NCBI RefSeq assembly: GCF_026914185.1
Contig: NC_070571.1
Span: forward strand, 930,001-994,000
Reading direction: 5' to 3'
Length of the DNA: 64,000 bases
Source: Puccinia triticina
Lineage: Eukaryota > Basidiomycota > Pucciniomycetes > Pucciniales > Pucciniaceae
This document shows positions 49,773 through 62,178 of this stretch, piece by piece (position 1 is the first letter of the stretch; the number at the start of each line of letters is the position of its first letter). Position numbers and translations under genes: made by a program. Under the pieces are notes generated by a model that was not told where the DNA came from, made no database searches, and saw only the letters and a program-made list of their open reading frames with translations.

Positions 49773-52700
49773 ATGCCCTACACTTCCGATCGCCCAGAAG
49801 ATTTCAGCAATCTTGCGAACGGCCTCAGCGGTATCAATTCCAACCATGAGGAACTCGAATTCAAGCAAGACCACTCCAAAGTTCAAGAGTTTATCGGTTA
49901 GTATGCTTTTTTTTTGTTTGCTTCAGAAATAAGCCTTTCCTCCTCTCCTTTCCTGCCTCTTCTCCGAAACCTATCCCATCATATTCTGCGTTTTGGGAGA
50001 TTAGTTTTATTTTGGACTAACACATTGACCTATCAACTGTCTTCCACTATAACACTCAGGTGGGAACGCCATAGATATTGCTGCTCCTTCGCCTGTGACA
50101 GATTTCGTTCGAAGAAAGGGTGGTCATACCGTCATCACTAAGGTAAGTTGTTCGATCTCTTCAAGACCCAACCAGCGTAGCACTTTGAAACTAAAAAGCG
50201 ACTCTCTCCGATTCCCGCTTTCATAGATCTTGATCGCCAACAACGGTATTGCAGCCGTCAAAGAAATCCGATCAGTTCGAAAATGGGCCTACGAAACGTT
50301 TGGCCGGGAAAGGGTCATCGACTTCGTGGTCATGGCTACCCCTGAAGATTTGAAGGTCAATGCTGATTACATTCGAATGGCCGATCGATACGTCGAAGTG
50401 CCCGGTGGTTCCAACAACAACAATTACGCCAACGTTGATGTTATCGTTGATGTTGCGGAACGTGCAGGTGTCCATGCTGTTTGGGCCGGATGGTGGGTGC
50501 TATTTTCACTCCCCTTTTCCTATTCTCCCCCGAAAGTATTATTTTGACAGCTTGATTGTTAACTGATTTATTCTCGACGATTGTGCCATGATTCAGGGGA
50601 CATGCCTCTGAGAACCCAAGACTCCCGGACGCCTTGGCGGCTTCGAAACAAAAAATCATTTTCATCGGTCCTCCTGGCTCAGCTATGCGATCCTTAGGTG
50701 ACAAGATCTCCTCGACGATCGTTGCCCAATCCGCCCAGGTTCCCACAATGGCATGGTCCGGTTCATCACTCTCGGAAACCGAAACTTCTCCTCAAGGTTA
50801 TCTCACTGTTGCCGACGAAGTCTACAAAAAAGCATGCGTGACTGATGTCGAAGTCGGTTTGAGGATGGCGGAAGAAATTGGATATCCCGTGATGATCAAG
50901 GCTTCTGAAGGTGGCGGTGGCAAAGGTATCCGAAAAGTGGAGAAAGCCGAGAATTTCACCATGTCCTTCAACGCGGTTCTCGGTGAGGTCCCCGGCTCAC
51001 CCATTTTCATCATGAAGCTCGCTGGCGCCGCCCGTCATTTGGAGGTCCAGGTCTTGGCCGATCAGTACGGCAATGCGATTAGTCTGTTCGGGCGTGACTG
51101 CTCTGTTCAACGTCGTCACCAGAAGATCATCGAGGAGGCTCCCGTGACCATCGCTCGCCCAGAAACCTTTGAAAAGATGGAAAAGGCCGCTGTTAGACTT
51201 GCCAAGCTGGTTGGTTATGTCTCGGCAGGCACGACTGAGTTTCTTTATGAAGCCTCAACCGATCGTTTCTACTTTCTAGAACTTAATCCCCGACTTCAGG
51301 TCAGAAATACTTCTCACGATCTATCTTTCACGCTTCTGCTTTCTGACATTTCTCGAAATACTCCCTAGGTTGAGCATCCTACCACCGAAATGGTATCCGG
51401 TGTCAATCTCCCTGCCGCCCAACTCCAAATCGCCATGGGAATCCCACTTCATCAAATCCGGGACATCCGGACTCTTTACGGCACAAACCCCCACGGAAAC
51501 TCGCAAATCGACTTTGATTTCAACTTGCCGCAATCATCAGATACCCAGCGGAAACCCATGCCGAAGGGACATGTCGTTGCTGTCCGAATCACTGCTGAAA
51601 ATCCTGACCAAGGATTCAAGCCGTCCTCTGGTACTCTCCAGGAGTTGAACTTCAGAAGTAGTACCAACGTTTGGGGTTATTTTTCCGTGGGAACAGCCGG
51701 TGGTCTTCATGAGTTTGCAGATTCCCAAGTAAGTGTTTTCCTATAGGGGTTCTGCCTTGCTCTATAGTCAGCAGCTCCCAGACAGAATCCAGAGTCACTT
51801 AATTCTAATCATCGCGACGATCATCCACAATGACTTGTTTTTGAACAGTTCGGTCATATTTTTGCGTACGGTGCTGATCGTAGCGAAAGTCGAAAGGCCA
51901 TGATCGTGGCGCTTAAAGAGTTGTCTATCCGTGGAGATTTCCGAACAACTGTCGAATATCTGATCAAGTGAGTATGCCCTTCAGTAGCGATTTGTGCAAC
52001 ATCGCTCATTCCTTGTTTTTGCGCGACTTCTTTCTCAGGCTGCTCGAGACCGAGGCATTCGAGTCGAATACGATTACCACAGGCTGGCTCGATACCCTTA
52101 TCTCGGCCAATATGACTGCCGAGCGGCCGGACAACACCCTCGCTGTGATCTGTGGAGCTGTGACCAAAGCTCACTTACAGGCTGTAGCCGCGTGTGATGA
52201 GTACAAGCGAATCCTCGACAAAGGTCAGGTCCCCGACAAGAACTTGTTGAGGACAGCGTTCACTCTGGATTTCATCTACGAGAACATCAAGTACCAAGTT
52301 CTTGCAACCCGGTCTGCCGCCGGTCTCTACACCCTGTTCTGTAACGGTGGAAAGGTCAGCGTCGGATTGCGCACGTTAGCTGATGGTGGCTTACTCGTAT
52401 TGCTCGATGGCCGCTCTCACACTGTTTACTGGCGTGAAGAGGTTGGGTCAGTGCTCCTTGGGAACTGATCAATCAGCAGTATAGACTTCACTTACCTGTC
52501 TTTCATCGATGTCCGATTGTGTAGTGCTCTTCGTCTGATGGTCAATTCCAAGACGTGTTTGATCGAGCAAGAAAGCGATCCAACCCAATTGAGGTCGCCC
52601 AGCCCCGGTAAATTGGTGAGATTTTTGGTCGAGAGCGGCGCCCATGTTAAAGCGGGTCAAGCTTACGCTGAAATCGAAGTGTAAGCTCAATAAAACATTT

Positions 52701-55700
52701 TTCTGTTGCGTGTGAGTGAGCACGTTCCTGACTTGGCAACTACCCCACGGCAACAGCATGAAAATGTACATGCCCTTGTTAGCTTCTGAAGATGGCGTAC
52801 CACAATTTGTCAAACAGCCTGGAACGAGTCTAGAAGCCGGTGACATATTGGGCGTATTGACTTTGGATGACCCCAGCCGTGTCAAACATGCCCAACCTTT
52901 CGCAGGCCAATTGCCACCGATGGGACTACCCAGTATCGTTGGCTCCAAGCCCCACCAGCAGTACGACAGTCTTCTGAAGATTCTTTACGACATCCTTGAT
53001 GGCTACGACAACGTCTCCGTTATGCAAAGTACGCTGAAAGAACTCATGGTAGTCCTCCAAGATCCCGAGCTCCCTTACGGACGTGCGACCGCCATTCTGT
53101 CCACACTGTCGGGCAGAATGCCTGCAAAACTTGAAGCATCTATCCGAACAACGTTAGAAGCTGCTCACAGCAAGGGCTCTGAATTCCCATCCCCTCGCTT
53201 GAGGAAAGTAATCGACTCGTTCTTGGATGACGGAGTCCGCCCGCAAGATCGCCAAACCGTTCTCAATACTTTAGCCCCGTTGTCGGATGTGATTAACCGA
53301 TTTAAGGGTGGTCTTAAGTCGCATGGCTATTTGACTCTGTCTGAGCTGATGGGAGCTTACCACAGCGTCGAGAGCATCTTCAGCTCCAACCAGGAGGACG
53401 ACATCATACTGCAACTCAGGGATCAAAATAGAGACTCGTTGGACGAAGTTGTTAGATTGGTTTTGTCACACTCTAAGTGCAGCTCCAAGAACCAATTGAT
53501 TCTTGCTGTCCTAGATATCGTGAGCAAGACCGCTTCCCAAGCAGCAGTCGAAACGACTTTCCACGATAGTTTGAGCCAATTGGCTCAGTTGGATTCCAAG
53601 GCTGCTTCCAAAGTTGCTCTTAAGGCCAAGGAGGTCTTGATCCACTGCCAGCTACCCTCGCTGGAAGAAAGATTAGGACAAATGGAATCGATTCTCAAGA
53701 CCTCTCTCCAACCAACCGTTTACGGTGAGGCCAACCGTGGCCAGCCTCAACCTTCATATGACGTCCTTCGTGAACTCGTCGACTCCAAATACACCGTCTT
53801 TGATGTACTGCCGACCTTTTACGACCATTCGGATCCGTGGGTAGCCTTAGCCGCCTTGGAAGTCTACGTTCGCCGCGCCTACCGATCCTACTCAATCGTC
53901 AATTTTGAATACGAAGAAGGGGATGTTAATGAGAATGAGCCGGTTATGGTTTCGTGGTTGTTCCGAATTCGCAAAGGGGCTTCACCACCTTCGACCCCCC
54001 GCAAAGGACTGACAGGCCGTTTGGCCTCGTTCTCAGACCTCACCTATGTTGTCAAGCAATTGCAAGATGAACCAATGCGATCAGGCGTCATGTTTAGCAT
54101 CAAGAACCTCGAAGATCTCGATAAATTCATGCCGAACGTACTCATGAAGTTCCCGGATGTTCAACCAAAGCTACTCAATCCGGACCCCGAAGGAGAACCT
54201 CATCACAACGTGCTCAACATTGCATACAGGCTGGATGACTTGAAGTCCGACCAAACAGATGCTGAGTGGCATGTCAAGTTTCAAAACGTGTGCGAGAAGT
54301 TTGACCAAGGTTTGACCAAACGTGGAGTTACCAGAGTGACTTTCAAAATTTGTCGAAAGGAACAATACCCATCATACTTCACCCTCAGGAAGGACGCCGA
54401 AACTAAGAACTGGGAAGAAGTAGTTGCCATCAGAGACATCGAGCCTGCCTTAGCATTCCAATTGGAATTATCGCGATTGTCTAATTTTCACGTTACTCCT
54501 TGCCCTACTGAAAATAGGCAGATTCACATTTACTATGCCGAAGGTAAAGAAAACTCGGCCGATTCGAGATTTTTTGTGAGAACCATGTCAGTTTTTTTCT
54601 CTTCCATTATTTGTCTCTTGCAACACATGAACTGCATTTGCGTGATGATCAAACAAGCTGACTCGCGGGTCCATTTCATCGCTTGATGTTGTCTTACAGT
54701 GTTCGACCTGGACGCATCAAAGGCTCGATCAAAGTGGCCGATTATCTGGTGGCTGAAGCGGAAAGACTGTTGAATGATGCCCTCAACGCGTTAGAAGTCG
54801 TTTCAGCAACTAGAAGGGGCGTGGATGTCAATCATGTGACCTTGAACTTCGTCTATGGAATCCCGATCGGTTTTGAAGAGCTCCAAGCGGCCTTGGCTGG
54901 GTTCCTTGAGCGACATGTCAGTTCATTCTTCGCGCACCTGTTAACATTTCCTTTGGTCTATACTAACAACGCCCGACACTCCTATGTAACAGGGTAAACG
55001 CTTGTGGAGGTTGCGTGTCACTGCTGCTGAAGTCCGTCTGGTCATTGAAGATGAAAGTGGCTCCCCTCAAGCTATCCGAGTGATGATCGATAACTTGTCC
55101 GGGTTCGTCGTCAAATTCGAAGCGTACAAGGAAGTCACGACTGAAAAAGGCAAAACGATCTTGAAGTCCATCGGCCCGGTTGGTGCTTACCACCTCCAAC
55201 CTGTCAATTTCCCTTACCCAACAAAGGAATGGCTTCAACCTAAACGATTCAAGGCTCACGTAGTTGGAACAACGTACTGCTACGACTTCCCCGATCTATT
55301 CAGACAAGCAGCCCGTCGCGAATGGAAGCGTCGAACCGAAGAGATTCCTTTCCTGAAGCCACCAGCTGATCCTCTCGTCGCCACCGAGCTTGTCCAAGAC
55401 GAATACGGAACTCCCCAGGAAGTGTCGAGACCTCCAGGTAGGAACACAGTTGGAATGGTTGCCTGGATGTTTGTTATCAAAACCCCTCAGTTCCCCAACG
55501 GTAGACGAATGATCGTGATTGCCAACGATATTACCTTCAAGATCGGATCGTTTGGTCCAGCCGAAGACGACTTTTTCTACCGGGTAACTGAGCTTGCCCA
55601 GAAGCTAGGTGTTCCACGTATCTACCTTTCCGCTAACTCTGGTGCTAGACTGGGAATTGCGGATGAAGTCACCGATCAGTTCTGTGCCGCTTGGAACGAG

Positions 55701-57862
55701 CCTGAGAATCCAAGTAAGGGATTTAAATTCCTCTACCTAACTCAAGATTCCGTCAAGAGACTCAAGGAGAAGGGTGAAGAAAATGTGGTGACTGAAGAGG
55801 TTGAGTATGAGGGTCAACTTGTCCATCAGATCAAAGCTGTCATTGGCTCACAGGACGGTCTCGGAGTCGAATCCTTGCGGGGTTCCGGTTTGATTGCCGG
55901 TGGCACCTCCCGTGCATACAACGATATTTTCACAATCACCCTCGTTACCGCTCGGTCGGTGGGAATAGGTGCATACCTGGTTCGATTGGGACAACGCGCT
56001 GTTCAGGTCGAAGGCCAGCCGATTATCCTCACCGGAGCCAGCGCCTTGAACAAAGTTCTAGGCAGAGAAGTTTACTCTTCGAACTTGCAACTCGGCGGAA
56101 CTCAAATTATGCACAGAAATGGAGTCTCTCACCTAACGGCCAGTAACGACCTCGAAGGTGTTTCTCACATTTTGGACTGGATGTCATACATCCCCGAATG
56201 CCGTGGTGGACCGTTGCCAATCACAAGCGCTAAGGATTCTTGGGACCGGGCTATCGACTATGTTCCCATCAAAGGTTCCTATGATCCCAGGTGGTTCCTT
56301 GCCGGCAAAGAGGAAATCGCCGAAGACGCCGGGACCGGTGAATCCCGCTTCCTCTCCGGATTCTTTGACAAAGGATCGTTCCAAGAGACCCTATCTGGAT
56401 GGGCTCAGACCGTTGTTGTCGGTCGAGCACGACTGGGTGGGATTCCGATGGGCTGTATTGCCGTCGAAACCCGTACAATCGAAAAAGTCATACCGGCCGA
56501 CCCAGCCAACCCTTCATCTGTTGAACAAAAAATTATGGAGGCTGGCCAGGTTAGTCATCGAGTCTCATCAATCGCTCCGTGAACTGCCTGAAACTGATCT
56601 CGTACATTAATATTCCTCATAGGTTTGGTACCCTAACTCATCACATAAAACAGCCCAGGCCATCGAGGACTTCAACCGAGAAGAACTGCCTCTCATTATC
56701 TTTGCCAACTGGCGTGGATTTTCTGGTGGTCAACAGGATATGTTTGATGAAGTTTTGAAACGGTCAGTATCAAAATTGCTGGGTTATTTTCAAATTTCGA
56801 CAGGATTGAAGACTAATTACCCGTTTTCTTATTATTCAGCGGGTCTATGATTGTGGATGGATTATCAAGCTACAAACAGCCAGTGTTTGTTTACATCATC
56901 CCCAATGGTGAACTTCGTGGAGGAGCATGGGTTGTATTAGATCCTTCCATTAACCCTAGTGGAATGATGGAAATGTAAGTCTCGAATTTCGCAAACAGAA
57001 AAGTGCCGATGAATGATCCATGTCTGATTTCTTAATTGTACGACTGACCAGGTACGCCGACAAGACTTCTCGTGCTGGTGTACTGGAGCCGGAAGGTATC
57101 GTGGAGATCAAATTCAGAAAGGCTAAAATCCTGGAGATGATGAATCGCTTGGATCCCCGATATGCCGAGCTGAAGATCGCCACTTCCGACATGTCCAAAA
57201 GCTTGGAGGAACTGAGCGCGATCAAGAACGAATTGGCCGCCCGTGAAAAACAGTTGAGCGGAACATACACGGCCATGGCGCTCCAATTTGCAGACCTACA
57301 CGACCGAACCGAGCGAATGAAAGCTAAGGGTACGATCCGAGAGGCTTTAGACTGGAGCGAAAGTCGAAGATACTTTTACTGGAGACTCAGGAGAAGGTTG
57401 CTCGAGGAAGAGATCCTGAAGAAACTTGACAAGGCCGAACGGAGCTCACCATCAGTCGTTGACCGAGCTTCGAAGCGGGTGGAAAGGATGAAGATCATCG
57501 AAGAACGGTTCCTCCATGATCTGAGCTTGGAAGAAATCCAAACCAATGATCAAGCAGTTTGCTCGAAGATCGAGGAGAGGACTAAACTCGTAGACGCCTT
57601 GATCACTGAGACTGAGAGCGCTAGTTTGGAAAATCAAATCCAGGGCCTGATCAACACCAAATCGAACTTGGTCTTCGAGTCGATTAAGAAAGTATTTGGT
57701 GACCGATTGAGCTCGGATGAGATCTCGGTATGTTCCTCCATTTCATGCATTGTTTCTTTTGAGTATACAGTTTCAAGAGTCCGAACTCTTATTGACGCAC
57801 TCATTTTTGCTATTCGGTTGGTTTGGCATTAGGTTCTATCTAAACTCAGCAATAATAGTTGA
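49773..57862 (+). CDS. ACC1: Acetyl-CoA carboxylase
   Basis: Fifteen exons (49773-49896, 50060-50142, 50227-50492, 50597-51299, 51369-51728, 51849-51967, 52039-52446, 52525-52680, 52757-54586, 54700-54916, 54993-56549, 56623-56762, 56840-56974, 57052-57727, 57833-57862) give 2267 residues in one frame, the usual length for the fungal enzyme. The biotin carboxylase domain has [16 protein letters not shown] and the ATP-grasp loop [12 protein letters not shown] (about 260-271). The biotin attachment site EVMKMYMPL (Lys about 742) is rebuilt across the exon 8/9 splice. The central region precedes a carboxyltransferase with [12 protein letters not shown] and [13 protein letters not shown], and [12 protein letters not shown] near the end. 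It makes malonyl-CoA for fatty acid synthesis in the cytosol and is essential in yeasts. Confidence 0.96.
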
Positions 57863-58410
57863 ACAAAGAAAACCTACTAATGAGAAAAAATCAAACGTTT
57901 CCGGCCGTCAAGTTGTAATTGTTCAAAAATAAACCCAAAAAAGATAATTTTGGTAACCTTGTAGTCTTCTAGAATGTAGGTTGTTGTCTCGCGCTCTGAT
58001 TGTTGGTGTGATTAGGATGGCCAATCCTGAACGACCTGTTGCACACAGACGACTTCTTGTTTATTATTATATATTGCTGCTCCATCTCACTTATGATTTT
58101 CTTCTTGATTACTACTCTTGCAAAAATTCGCAATGAATTTCTCTTGTTGCTCTATTTTTTCAAAGGAGCTCGCGAACCTTGAATCTGAGGATAAGCCACA
58201 TAACCTTGTTTTTAAGACGATATGGTTCGTGAAATTTCGGCTGCCCACCAGCCATCCGTTGCACAAAGATCAAGTACAGCTGTAAGGTTCGAAAGTATCG
58301 ACAACTTGTAGCAGCACGCTTCGATTAGTAGCTTCCCCATCAAAAGATCAATCGGCATTATAACCAGACCGAAGCAAGTAAAGCATTGACTCAACAAAAA
58401 AAGGCTCTCA
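57863..58410. other. Intergenic between ACC1 and tRNA-Val
   Basis: AT-rich 3' region of ACC1. No gene or clear repeat. Confidence 0.5.
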
Positions 58411-58501
58411 TGACTCTGGCCGGGCTCGAACCGACGACAACATGCGTACGTGTGCACAATACAGTGTTAAGCATGTGCTCTACCAACTGAGCTACAGTGC
58501 C
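58411..58501 (-). tRNA. tRNA-Val (anticodon AAC) with an 18-nt intron
   Basis: Read from 58501 on the minus strand: acceptor GGCACTG/CAGAGTC (one mismatch, one G-T), D arm GCTC-AGTTGGTA-GAGC, anticodon stem CATGC/GCATG, loop TTAACA|C interrupted after position 37 by about 18 nt (CTGTATTGTGCACACGTA), variable loop TTGTC, T arm GTCGG-TTCGAGC-CCGGC, discriminator A. The loop TTAACAC equals that of yeast tRNA-Val(AAC), and the intron is at the standard site. Boxes A and B are intact. Confidence 0.88.
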
Positions 58502-58599
58502 TGGCGATTACGTGAGCGGCTGCGTTTGCCCTGTATAAATCCTGTAATATGCTAAATGCTGCACCCAAACAAGCTGGTATTTGATTTTATTCTTTCACT

Positions 58600-58845
58600 A
58601 GGCAAGGGTGAAACTGCTGCGCTGCGCTGGAAAGCAGTGGTCCAATTGCTGCGCTAACACTGAATATCACCGGAAAAAAGTTTGGAGGACGCTAAATCAG
58701 CGGCCATTCAGCGGTAAACCGCTGCGCTAAAACTGTTTTCATCAGAAAACCGCTAAAAATAGCGGCAGCGCAGCAGAAAAACCGCTGAATGGCCACTGAC
58801 CGCTTTTTCAGCGTCAGCACACTGATTTTGCTGCACCCCAACATG
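58600..58845. repeat. GCTGCGCT-rich self-complementary block
   Basis: Words such as CCGCTGCGCTAA, TCAGCGG, TAGCGGCAGCGCAG and GAATGGCC recur in both orientations, so the block can fold extensively. It resembles the interiors of the elements at 38090 and 39452, but the tips are unclear. Confidence 0.45.
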
Positions 58846-59156
58846 GTGATATGGACAATGTGAGCTTTATGAGTATCAGCTGAGCCAGGCCAGAGAAAAA
58901 GATGGAAATCAGCTTGGACAGGACCAGAGCTGAAAATCAGCTAGGCTAGGGCCAAAGCTGAGCAATAGCTGAGCCACGGCCAAGGCTGAGCATCAGCTGT
59001 TCCAGGGCCAAAGATGATCATCAGGTGGTTGGTGCTAAAGCTGAGCATCAGCTGGGCCAGGGCAAAAACTGAGCATCAGCTGAGCCGGGGTAAAAGCTGA
59101 GCATGATCAGCTGGGCCAGGGCCAAAGCTGAGCATCATCTGGTTTTGTCACATTGA

Positions 59157-59991
59157 GGCCCCGTTTGGCGCCGACATAATCGGTGAAATAATCACGGGTG
59201 AAATAAAACGTGACATTTTGATTATTTCACCCGAAATAAGATGTAATTGAATGTATCTCTGGCATTTGTCAGCACATCGGTATAAACCCAGCCAGCCAAC
59301 CACCCACCTCTCGATCAACCAAGAAAGCAAATGGACAAACTCGCCCTCCACTCGATGACCACCCACCCGGTCATTGAGTGGCTATAGCCAATGACCCACT
59401 TCACCCACTCAATGACCCAGTTGGTCATTGAGTGGATGTATTGTAGTCCACCCAATGAACAGGACGGTTTGAGTGGACTTATATCCACTCAATGGCCCGG
59501 TCGGTCATCGAGTGGAGTATGTTCCACTCAACGACTGACCGGGTCACTGAGTGGATACCTACTCCACTTGATGACCAACCGGGCCATTGAGTGGAGTATT
59601 TATCCACTCAATGACCAACCAGGCTATTGAGTGGATAAGTCCATTCAATGACCCGGTTGGTCATTGAGGGTCATCGAGCAAGTGGAGTGTTATATCCACT
59701 CAATGACCAACCGGGCCATTGAGTGGATATATAAGTCCACTCATTGAGTGGATACATCGAGCTAGTGGAGTATTGTATGATGTATCCACTCAATGAGGTC
59801 AATAATCAAGGTTGGGACTTGCAAGGGTGGGTCTGATTTTGCTGCCGATATATTGGCATGTAGGAACTGTAATTACAAATTATTCCATGTTTTGAATATG
59901 TCGGTTTGCCAAACGCCATCGGCATTTTACTGATATAATCATGAAATATTTGTGAAATATATCACTGATTATATCGGTGCCAAACGGGGCC
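59157..59991. mobile_element. 835-bp TIR element (PIF/Harbinger-like) carrying a palindrome array
   Basis: The ends GGCCCCGTTTGGCGCCGACA and the complement of GGCCCCGTTTGGCACCGATA are inverted repeats of about 25 bp. A 3-bp duplication TGA flanks it (59154-59156, 59992-59994). The uninterrupted sequence CACATTGAGTGCT in the relative at 62036-62048 is an empty site confirming both borders. The GGSCCNGTTTGG-type tip and 3-bp duplication fit Harbinger-type miniature elements; the superfamily is an inference. Confidence 0.85.
59338..59800. repeat. Tandem array of about 33-bp palindromes
   Basis: At least eight units of the form TCCACTCAATGACC, a short GC-rich centre (AACCGGG or similar), and GGTCATTGAGTGGA are separated by spacers such as GTATTTA. 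Each unit is a near-perfect palindrome with its own sequence variants in the centre. Confidence 0.85.
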
Positions 59992-60130
59992 TGAGTGCTT
60001 TGATCCTGACACCTGTAATGTGAGCGCTAGATGTGCTGGTGGAGAGGAGCAGCATTGGAGCAGTGTTGGAGCTGAAAACAAAGCTATGTCATGTCACTTG
60101 CCATCAAATGACTGCTTTTTTTTCCTGGTG

Positions 60131-61049
60131 GTAGTTGGCCCCTAGTGATTTTGATGTTTTATTTAGCTGTGATATACAGCTGCTAAACCATGCTAGTGCT
60201 AAATTACAGCTAATTAGATGTAATTTGTAGATAAAATTACATGTTTTTCTAGATTTATGTTGGCTGCAATTGTAATATATTTTATACTACAATATAGTTT
60301 AGTATAGGGCCCCCCAAAACACACTAATTTAGTGCTAATTACACTAAAGGTAATTTATTATTTGCAATGTTGGCTGAAGCCTAAGGGCTTGCTTATGCAG
60401 GAGTTTTTTCAATTCTATGCAGGTAGACTCTAGAGCTAAGAGCAGTCAAACCATCTATGAAAATCATTTTCAAGGCAACATGGAACCCCCTAATGGCTTG
60501 ATTGAGCTGGGTGCTCTCACTGTTTTTCACTGTTGAAAATTCAATTTCAATCAATTTTCACCACAATTTATGACCAATTTTTAGTCCATATCCAAGGATT
60601 TATATATATCACTTCAAACTTGATATTCAAGAACCATTGGAACCATCAGAATAAATGTGTATCAGGGTGCAAAACCTTTTAGCTATATTATAATTTATTT
60701 GTTGGAGCAGTTTTGACTTACCTGAAATGAATTATGACATCATATGACACTGCCACTGGTACAACTTTCAGCAAAATTGAAGCTGGGGGGCTCAACATCA
60801 AGTAGCTGGAATTTTTCATGTTTTCATTCCAAACAAATTCATGACTAAATTGGATATCAAGCCAACAATTTCCTTATCCAAGTAGTTGACTTGTTCACCA
60901 TTTATGCAAAAGTTACTAATTTCATATTGGACCAAAATGAAACAGATGCATCATAATAATGTTAGAAAGAAGACTCCCTCTCACAGGAAAACCACAAAGA
61001 GTCTGTTTAGATGCCTTTTTGCCATTTGGGTTGCCTTCCCAGGTTTGAA
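60131..61049. other. No gene seen
   Basis: AT-rich spacer with no recognised gene or repeat. Confidence 0.5.
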
Positions 61050-62178
61050 CACCAGGAAAAAAAATAGTCACTTGATGACAAGTGACATCATGCTAGCTCC
61101 AGCGGGCTACCCACCATCTACCCACCATCTACCCACCATCTACCCATCATCTACCCACCATCTACCCACCATCTAACCAGTTTAAGAATTTCCACAGGAG
61201 ATCCTCAGTTTTTGCTGGGCACCACTGATCCCCATTTCTGGTCAGCTGATACTCAGCTTTAGCTCCCAGCTTATGCTCAGCTTTGGTGCCCAGCACATGC
61301 TCAGCTTTGTTGCCCAGATCAGAACCAGTCCTGGCCCAGCTTATTTTCAGCTTTATTCCAGTCATGGCTCAGCTTAGACTCAGATTAGGACTATCATTGG
61401 CCCAGCCAATGCTCAGCTTTGGACCAGTATTGGCTCAGCTGATTTTCAGCTTTGGATAAATCTCGGCCCAGCCAATGCTCAGATTCTGAGTCTGACCACT
61501 CCTGTAACAGCTTATGCTCATCTGTGGACCAGCCTTGGCTCAGCTGATGCTCAGCTGTGGACCAACCTTGGCTAAGAAAATGCTCAGCTGTGGACCAGCC
61601 TTGGCTCAGGTGATATTAATCTTTTGAATAGTCTCAATAAATCTGATACTCAGCTTTGGAACAGCCTTGGCTCAGCCAATGCTCAGCTTTGTACCAGCAT
61701 TGGCTCAGCCAATGCTCAGCTTTTGAAAATTTTTGGCCCAGCTGGTGTTAATCTTTGGAACAGTATTGTCCCAGCTGATCCTAAGCTCTGCACAAGCCTT
61801 TTCCAAGATGATGCTCAGCTTTGGACCATTGTTGGCTAAGCTGATGCTCAGATTTGGAATATTCTTGGTCCAGCTGACACTTGGATTTGTTTCAGGCTTG
61901 GAATATCCAATGCTCAGTTGTGGCCCAGGCTCAGCCAATGCTCAGCTTTGGCCCAGGCTCAGTCAATGCCTACTGCTCAGCTTATGATGAGCATCAGCTG
62001 TTCCTGGGAAAAAAATTAGGATCAGCTGACTGTGCCACATTGAGTGCTCTGGTGCAGTCCTGCAAGCTCTACAAGTGCTGGTGGAGCAGACTTGGAGCAG
62101 CGCTGGAGTAGCTCTGGAGCAGAAACCAAAGCTGCATCATGTCACTTGCCATCAAGTGACTATTTTTTTTTCCTGGTG
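61050..62178. mobile_element. Intact 1.13-kb CACCAGG-family element
   Basis: Both tips are present: CACCAGGAAAAAAAATAGTC at 61050 and its counterpart ending CCTGGTG at 62178, with inverted repeats of about 45 bp, each containing a small internal hairpin (GTCACTTG/CAAGTGAC). The 3-bp duplication GAA flanks it (61047-61049, 62179-62181). The interior has an 11-bp minisatellite (CTACCCACCAT, 61108-61172) and about 800 bp of degenerate 30-45 bp repeats sharing CCAATGCTCAGCTTTGGACC. No coding region. Confidence 0.9.

Larger units (their letters stand above)
58870..60130. mobile_element. CACCAGG-family element with a nested TIR element
   Basis: The right tip TTTTTTTTCCTGGTG ends at 60130, preceded by GTCACTTGCCATCAAATGAC as in the intact copy at 61050-62178. 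The body (58880-59150) has AAAGCTGAGCATCAGCTG repeats, also in that copy. The left tip is missing or too diverged; the start given is where body similarity begins. A second TIR element interrupts it at 59157-59991. Confidence 0.65.

Noticed and set aside
59338..59800. CRISPR-like array of repeats and spacers
   Set aside because: The units are palindromes of variable sequence with short irregular spacers, inside a eukaryotic TIR element; there are no cas genes.
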